10,129 bases of DNA from Prevotella sp. UBA3675 (GTDB lineage Bacteria; Bacteroidota; Bacteroidia; Bacteroidales; Bacteroidaceae): assembly GCA_002372235.1 (NCBI GenBank), contig DFJI01000024.1, forward strand, positions 1,878 to 12,006, read 5' to 3'. Below the pieces are notes generated by a model that saw only the letters and a list, made by a program, of their open reading frames with translations, was not told the DNA's origin and ran no database searches. Both the position numbers and the translations under genes were made by a program. Positions 7,501 through 10,129 of this stretch are shown here, piece after piece; position 1 is the stretch's first letter, and every line of letters starts with the position of its first letter.

Positions 7501-8013
7501 AACAATACTACGATGACCGGATTCACCGGCAACTATGCATGGCGGCGCGCTCCTGAGAAGAACAGCACCACATCGGTGGAACTCTACAGCGGCATAACGG
7601 CGCAGAGCGAGAAGAACACTTACTACTTCTACTATCCGGGCTATGGCATGGCTCCTACCAACGACTGCCAGCTGGTCGTCAGCGATGTGCAGGCAGGCGA
7701 CGTCTGTCTGCTGTCCTATCTGGTAGGGTCGGCAGGAAAGTCGGACTATCATGCAGCCGATTCGCTCGTGACACTGCTGCCGTGTGAAGACGCGACCGGC
7801 GGGCTGACGGTGCCACTGACGAGCCGCTCTGCCTACTACGTCTATCGCGGACTGCAGCACTTCCGTCCGCGCTCAGTGACTGAGTCGGTCGGTGCCGTCA
7901 GGGCTTCTGTCGTTCCTGCTGCCTGCTACTATACGCTGCAAGGCGTGAGAGTGGCTCGCCCGCAGCGAGGCATCTACATCAAGAATGGCAAGAAGGTCAT
8001 CGTGAAAAAGTAG
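4519..8013 (+). CDS. Secreted GH106-type alpha-L-rhamnosidase with C-terminal sorting-like tail
   Basis: This 1164-residue glycoside hydrolase is predicted to release alpha-L-rhamnose from plant or bacterial polysaccharides. A signal peptide (residues 1-20) ends AVA before QQ. GH106-like hallmarks follow: PGARWWWMGSAVD (35-47), IDMNGGTGWPFGGP (107-120), NDSYEVYGADW (251-261), DIPEIEGFG (347-355), SSETFTWL with Glu399, and VNHIFFHGTTYTP followed by PGWKFYASIDMSP (427-457). Catalytic acids are probably among the Glu residues of the latter motifs; I do not assign them. Residues about 700-850 form a galactose-binding-like beta-sandwich (IRLGDVRESARVYINNVYVG). Residues about 880-1130 are a further beta-rich region I cannot place. 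The end, YYTLQGVRVARPQRGIYIKN then GKKVIVKK, resembles type IX secretion tails. ATG 4519 is chosen because it begins the signal peptide; in-frame codons upstream overlap the promoter. The exact linkage specificity is unknown. Confidence 0.88.
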   Translation: MRRIILTVAALLLSVGAAVAQQTLQWPEVTREMKPGARWWWMGSAVDAASLQWNIGQYAQTGIGTLEITPIYGVKGNESHELNYLSAEWMNALKVCQETGDAQGVDIDMNGGTGWPFGGPMITVNDAAGKLVTKNETMTADGTTELTFNVQSPEGSAPLNRVMAYRQDAEGVVDVTSYVSGNTLRWTAPAGQWLLLAIYNGHTLQQVKRAAPGGEGYVLDHYNADAVARYLAYFDSHFSAANARWPHSFFNDSYEVYGADWTPQMFSEFEKYRGYKLEEHMDQLLGLGKRKDTGNQVLADYRQTLSDMLLNNFTRQWTAWAHGHGVTTRNQGHGSPGNLIDFYAAVDIPEIEGFGITDFKIKGLRTDPGFTSKNLSDLATLKYASSAAHVTGKKMTSSETFTWLTEHFRTSLSQMKPEVDLMFVAGVNHIFFHGTTYTPQHAAWPGWKFYASIDMSPTNSIWRDAPSFMEYATRCQSFLQMGEPDNDLLVYAPFQDAMHKNTGVNAARLQLFDINTLSDKIPSMVTCVKNVEAAGLDCDFISDQLLLTTTFTDGMLQTAAGTRYRGLIVPVSTNIPANVQAHLDQLKEQGAVIVYKNDAASVASFGVPGEELRTQLGLRVIRRKSDAGHHYFVANLSPNDVAGMVSLAVPFVDVALFNPMTGHVSKAYTENGKVWIALKSGESVILQATNTALALDKTDVPVVEMQGIDVAGNWTLSFTDDSYPADRLGHYNLDKLSTWEQLDAATAEAMGTGIYETSFSVDAKLLAMANGGMRIRLGDVRESARVYINNVYVGCAWSAPFELDVTGLLHEGDNALRIEVTNLPANRIRKMDIDGTDWRIFKDVNILAVVNGNTSQAGVTYEQWALVPSGLNSKVQLVPLRRQATELTAELTGFTQQAADYYPVYRLATPSGQQVTALTATDAAGAAFTGYSFDAGQALLTVTGAAAGYVEFSATDAGGGTSTTYLHAYGPYDQQRLLDFTQDAAPDCGWQVMGNNTTMTGFTGNYAWRRAPEKNSTTSVELYSGITAQSEKNTYYFYYPGYGMAPTNDCQLVVSDVQAGDVCLLSYLVGSAGKSDYHAADSLVTLLPCEDATGGLTVPLTSRSAYYVYRGLQHFRPRSVTESVGAVRASVVPAACYYTLQGVRVARPQRGIYIKNGKKVIVKK

Positions 8014-8066
8014 AAACAGAGAGCTTGAATAGAATATTTGCTGACATTATTAAAAAAACAAAGGTC

Positions 8067-10129
8067 ATGAGATTACGATTCAATTTGGAGTATGTGGCAA
8101 GCTTCGGCGAACAGCTGGAGCTCTGCGTTGTGAATGGTACGAAGAAAAACAAGTATCACCCAATGACCTCGCTCAACGGGCGCAACTGGTTCCTGGAAAT
8201 CACTGACGAGGCACTTTGCGGTAAGGTGTTGCACGAGGGATCCTACGTGGACTACTACTATCGTGTGTGCGTGGACAATGAAGAGCGCCGTCAGGAGTGG
8301 GTCATGGAACCGCATCGTCTGGAGTTTGCTGCTCTTCATGGCATGAGCTACGTGGTGTATGATCACTGGTTGGACATACCTGAAGATGCCTATCTCTATT
8401 CTTCAGCTTTTACAGAGTGTGTGCTGGCCCGCAAGCGCTCACTGAGTGCCGGAACGGAGTTCTTGCGCACAGTCCGCCTGAAGGTGCGTGCCCCGCAGCT
8501 GAGAGCCAGCGAGCGACTGGGGGTGGTCGGTGCAGCCGAATACCTGGGCGCATGGGATCCGCGTAGGGCATTGCCCATGACCGAGCATGAGAGCCATGAG
8601 TGGGTGGTCAGTCTGGATGCCGATCATCTGCCGGGCAATATGGAATTCAAGTTCGTGGCCTTGTCGGATAACGGACAGGCTGTGCCCTTGTGGGAGGAAG
8701 GTGAGAACCGCTTCATGCAACTGCCTGAGATGGAGCGTTGCAGCGTGACGGTATTCGAACTGCCGAACGCGAAGTTTGCCGTACACCCCTGGAAGGGAGC
8801 TGGCACGGTGATTCCTGTGTTCTCGCTTCGCAGCAAGGGCAGTTTCGGCGTGGGCGACTTCGGCGACCTGAAGCTCATGATAGACTGGTGCGCGAAGACC
8901 CGTCAGCGCGTGTTGCAAGTGCTGCCCATCAATGATACTAACATCAGCCATACGTGGAAGGACTCTTATCCTTACAACTCCATCAGCATCTATGCCCTTC
9001 ACCCCCAGTACATTGATTTCCGACAGATGCCGGAACTGAAGGACGAGGAGCAGCGACAGCATTTCGAAGCACTCCGTCAGGAACTGAACGACCTGCCGCA
9101 AATAGATTATGAGCGCATGTTTGCTGCCAAGATGGACTATCTGCAGGCATTGTTCCAGCAGGAGGGTCCACGGGTGAAGCGTAGCAAGGACTACAAGCAG
9201 TTCGTAGAACGCAACGGCGATTGGCTGGAGCCGTATGCCCGCTTCTGCTACTATCGTGACCGCTTCGGGACGGCAACCTTCACAGAGTGGCCTGCCAAGT
9301 TGCCCAAGGCTGAACAGAAGGTAGTGGATTTCTGGTGCTTCGTGCAGTATCATCTGGATGCTCAGATGCGGGCTGCCCATGAGTATGCACGCGAGAAGCG
9401 GGTGATTCTGAAGGGCGACATTCCTATTGGTATCTCGCGCGACGGTGTAGAGGCTTGGGTGGAACCACGCTACTTCAACCTGAACGGCCAGGCAGGAGCA
9501 CCGCCCGATGCCTTTGCTGAGGACGGCCAGAACTGGGGATTCCCCACCTATAACTGGGACGAGATGCTCAAAGATGACTGTGCCTGGTGGGTGCGCCGCT
9601 TCCGCAAGATGCAGGAGTACTTCGATGCCTACCGCATCGACCATGTGCTGGGCTTCTTCCGAATCTGGGAGATTCCCATGCCGCATAAGAGTGGTCTCTA
9701 CGGACAGTTCCAGCCCTCGCTGGGCATGACGCGCGAGGAGGTAGGTGCCTATGGGCTGCCTTTCCGTGAGGAGTTCTTCCTGGAAGACCATAAGCGGAAG
9801 GGACTGTGGCATCCGCGCATCAATGCTGTTCGGATGGAGGCATTCGCTCAGCTGTCTGAAGACGAGCAACATCGTTTCTGGAATCTCTATAACGACTATT
9901 TCTATCGTCGCAACAATCAGTTCTGGTGTCAGGAGGCCATGAAGAAGTTGCCCCGACTGACCCAGGCCACGCGCATGCTGGCCTGTGCTGAGGATTTGGG
10001 CATGGTGCCTGAGTGCGTGCCTTGGGTGATGAACGAGTTGCGCATCCTGAGCCTGGAGATTCAGACCATGCCAAAGGAGCCCAATCTGCGCTTCGGCAAA
10101 CTTTCGCATAATCCTTATCGCAGCGTGTG
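8067..10129 (+). CDS. malQ: 4-alpha-glucanotransferase (GH77, DPE2-like), 3' end missing
   Basis: The 687 visible codons stay open to the window end. The enzyme moves glucan segments between maltodextrins in the cytoplasm; there is no signal peptide. The N-terminus has two CBM20-like starch-binding modules, about 1-100 and 130-235; the second shows LGVVGAAEYLGAWDPRRALP. The GH77 barrel starts near 245 (IPVFSLRSKGSFGVGDFGD) and includes DSYPYNSISIYALHP (299-313), close to the plant DPE2 motif. The nucleophile is Asp525 in YRIDHVLGF and the acid/base Glu642 in CAEDLGMVP; the third catalytic Asp lies past the window edge. The D-to-E spacing of 117 residues is about 70 longer than in short MalQ proteins (about 47), as expected for the DPE2-like, insert-bearing form. 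The gene starts 53 bp after the rhamnosidase with no terminator between; AAAGG just before the ATG is a weak ribosome-binding site. Confidence 0.93.
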   Translation, partial: MRLRFNLEYVASFGEQLELCVVNGTKKNKYHPMTSLNGRNWFLEITDEALCGKVLHEGSYVDYYYRVCVDNEERRQEWVMEPHRLEFAALHGMSYVVYDHWLDIPEDAYLYSSAFTECVLARKRSLSAGTEFLRTVRLKVRAPQLRASERLGVVGAAEYLGAWDPRRALPMTEHESHEWVVSLDADHLPGNMEFKFVALSDNGQAVPLWEEGENRFMQLPEMERCSVTVFELPNAKFAVHPWKGAGTVIPVFSLRSKGSFGVGDFGDLKLMIDWCAKTRQRVLQVLPINDTNISHTWKDSYPYNSISIYALHPQYIDFRQMPELKDEEQRQHFEALRQELNDLPQIDYERMFAAKMDYLQALFQQEGPRVKRSKDYKQFVERNGDWLEPYARFCYYRDRFGTATFTEWPAKLPKAEQKVVDFWCFVQYHLDAQMRAAHEYAREKRVILKGDIPIGISRDGVEAWVEPRYFNLNGQAGAPPDAFAEDGQNWGFPTYNWDEMLKDDCAWWVRRFRKMQEYFDAYRIDHVLGFFRIWEIPMPHKSGLYGQFQPSLGMTREEVGAYGLPFREEFFLEDHKRKGLWHPRINAVRMEAFAQLSEDEQHRFWNLYNDYFYRRNNQFWCQEAMKKLPRLTQATRMLACAEDLGMVPECVPWVMNELRILSLEIQTMPKEPNLRFGKLSHNPYRSV

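Noticed and set aside
6727..7860. 377-codon open frame on the minus strand
   Set aside because: It is antisense to the rhamnosidase, with no recognisable motif. Long shadow frames are expected in this GC-rich coding sequence.
8439..10109. 556-codon open frame on the minus strand
   Set aside because: It lies wholly antisense to malQ, whose plus-strand frame carries clear GH77 motifs. The antisense translation is rich in His, Leu and Gln with no domain, as expected from the codon bias of the true gene.

Overview
The window looks like chromosomal DNA from a Bacteroidales bacterium, most likely Prevotella or a close relative. Four things point there: promoters of the Bacteroidota type (TAnnTTTG at -7 with a TTTG-like -33), lipoproteins whose lipidated Cys is followed by Ser/Asp-rich sequence, a regulator that joins an extracytoplasmic helical domain to a cytoplasmic AraC-type helix-turn-helix, and a secreted glycosidase ending in a GIYIKNGKKVIVK-type tail. 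Shine-Dalgarno sequences are weak or absent, as is usual in this phylum. The identification rests on sequence reading alone.

Layout. The left half is transcribed leftward (minus strand). In transcription order it holds: an inner-membrane AraC-type regulator (3820-2258) with its own promoter and an intrinsic terminator (2175-2205); a frameshifted 3' remnant of an LD-carboxypeptidase gene (about 2030-1819); a clostripain-family (C11) cysteine protease lipoprotein (1772-225); and the 5' end of a second lipoprotein (154-1, running off the window). The two lipoprotein genes share a nearly identical signal-peptide-coding block. About 700 bp of mostly non-coding DNA separates the regulator from the rightward half. 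It contains short direct and inverted repeats, a helically phased direct repeat and a promoter. The right half (plus strand) has a large secreted GH106-type alpha-L-rhamnosidase (4519-8013), followed after 53 bp by the start of malQ (8067 to the window end), a DPE2-like 4-alpha-glucanotransferase with two N-terminal CBM20-like starch-binding modules.

How the genes might work together. The rhamnosidase would act outside the cytoplasm on rhamnose-containing plant or bacterial polysaccharides. MalQ would act in the cytoplasm on maltodextrins. They may share a transcript, since no terminator is visible between them, but they belong to different sugar pathways and no SusC/SusD pair is present, so this is not a recognisable polysaccharide utilisation locus. 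The divergent AraC-type regulator is a candidate controller of the rhamnosidase by position only. The clostripain and the neighbouring lipoprotein probably form a cell-envelope unit. I do not see a novel defence, mobile or biosynthetic system. The points most worth following up are the shared signal-sequence block, the LD-carboxypeptidase remnant, the promoter architectures (one possibly leaderless) and the intergenic repeat cluster.
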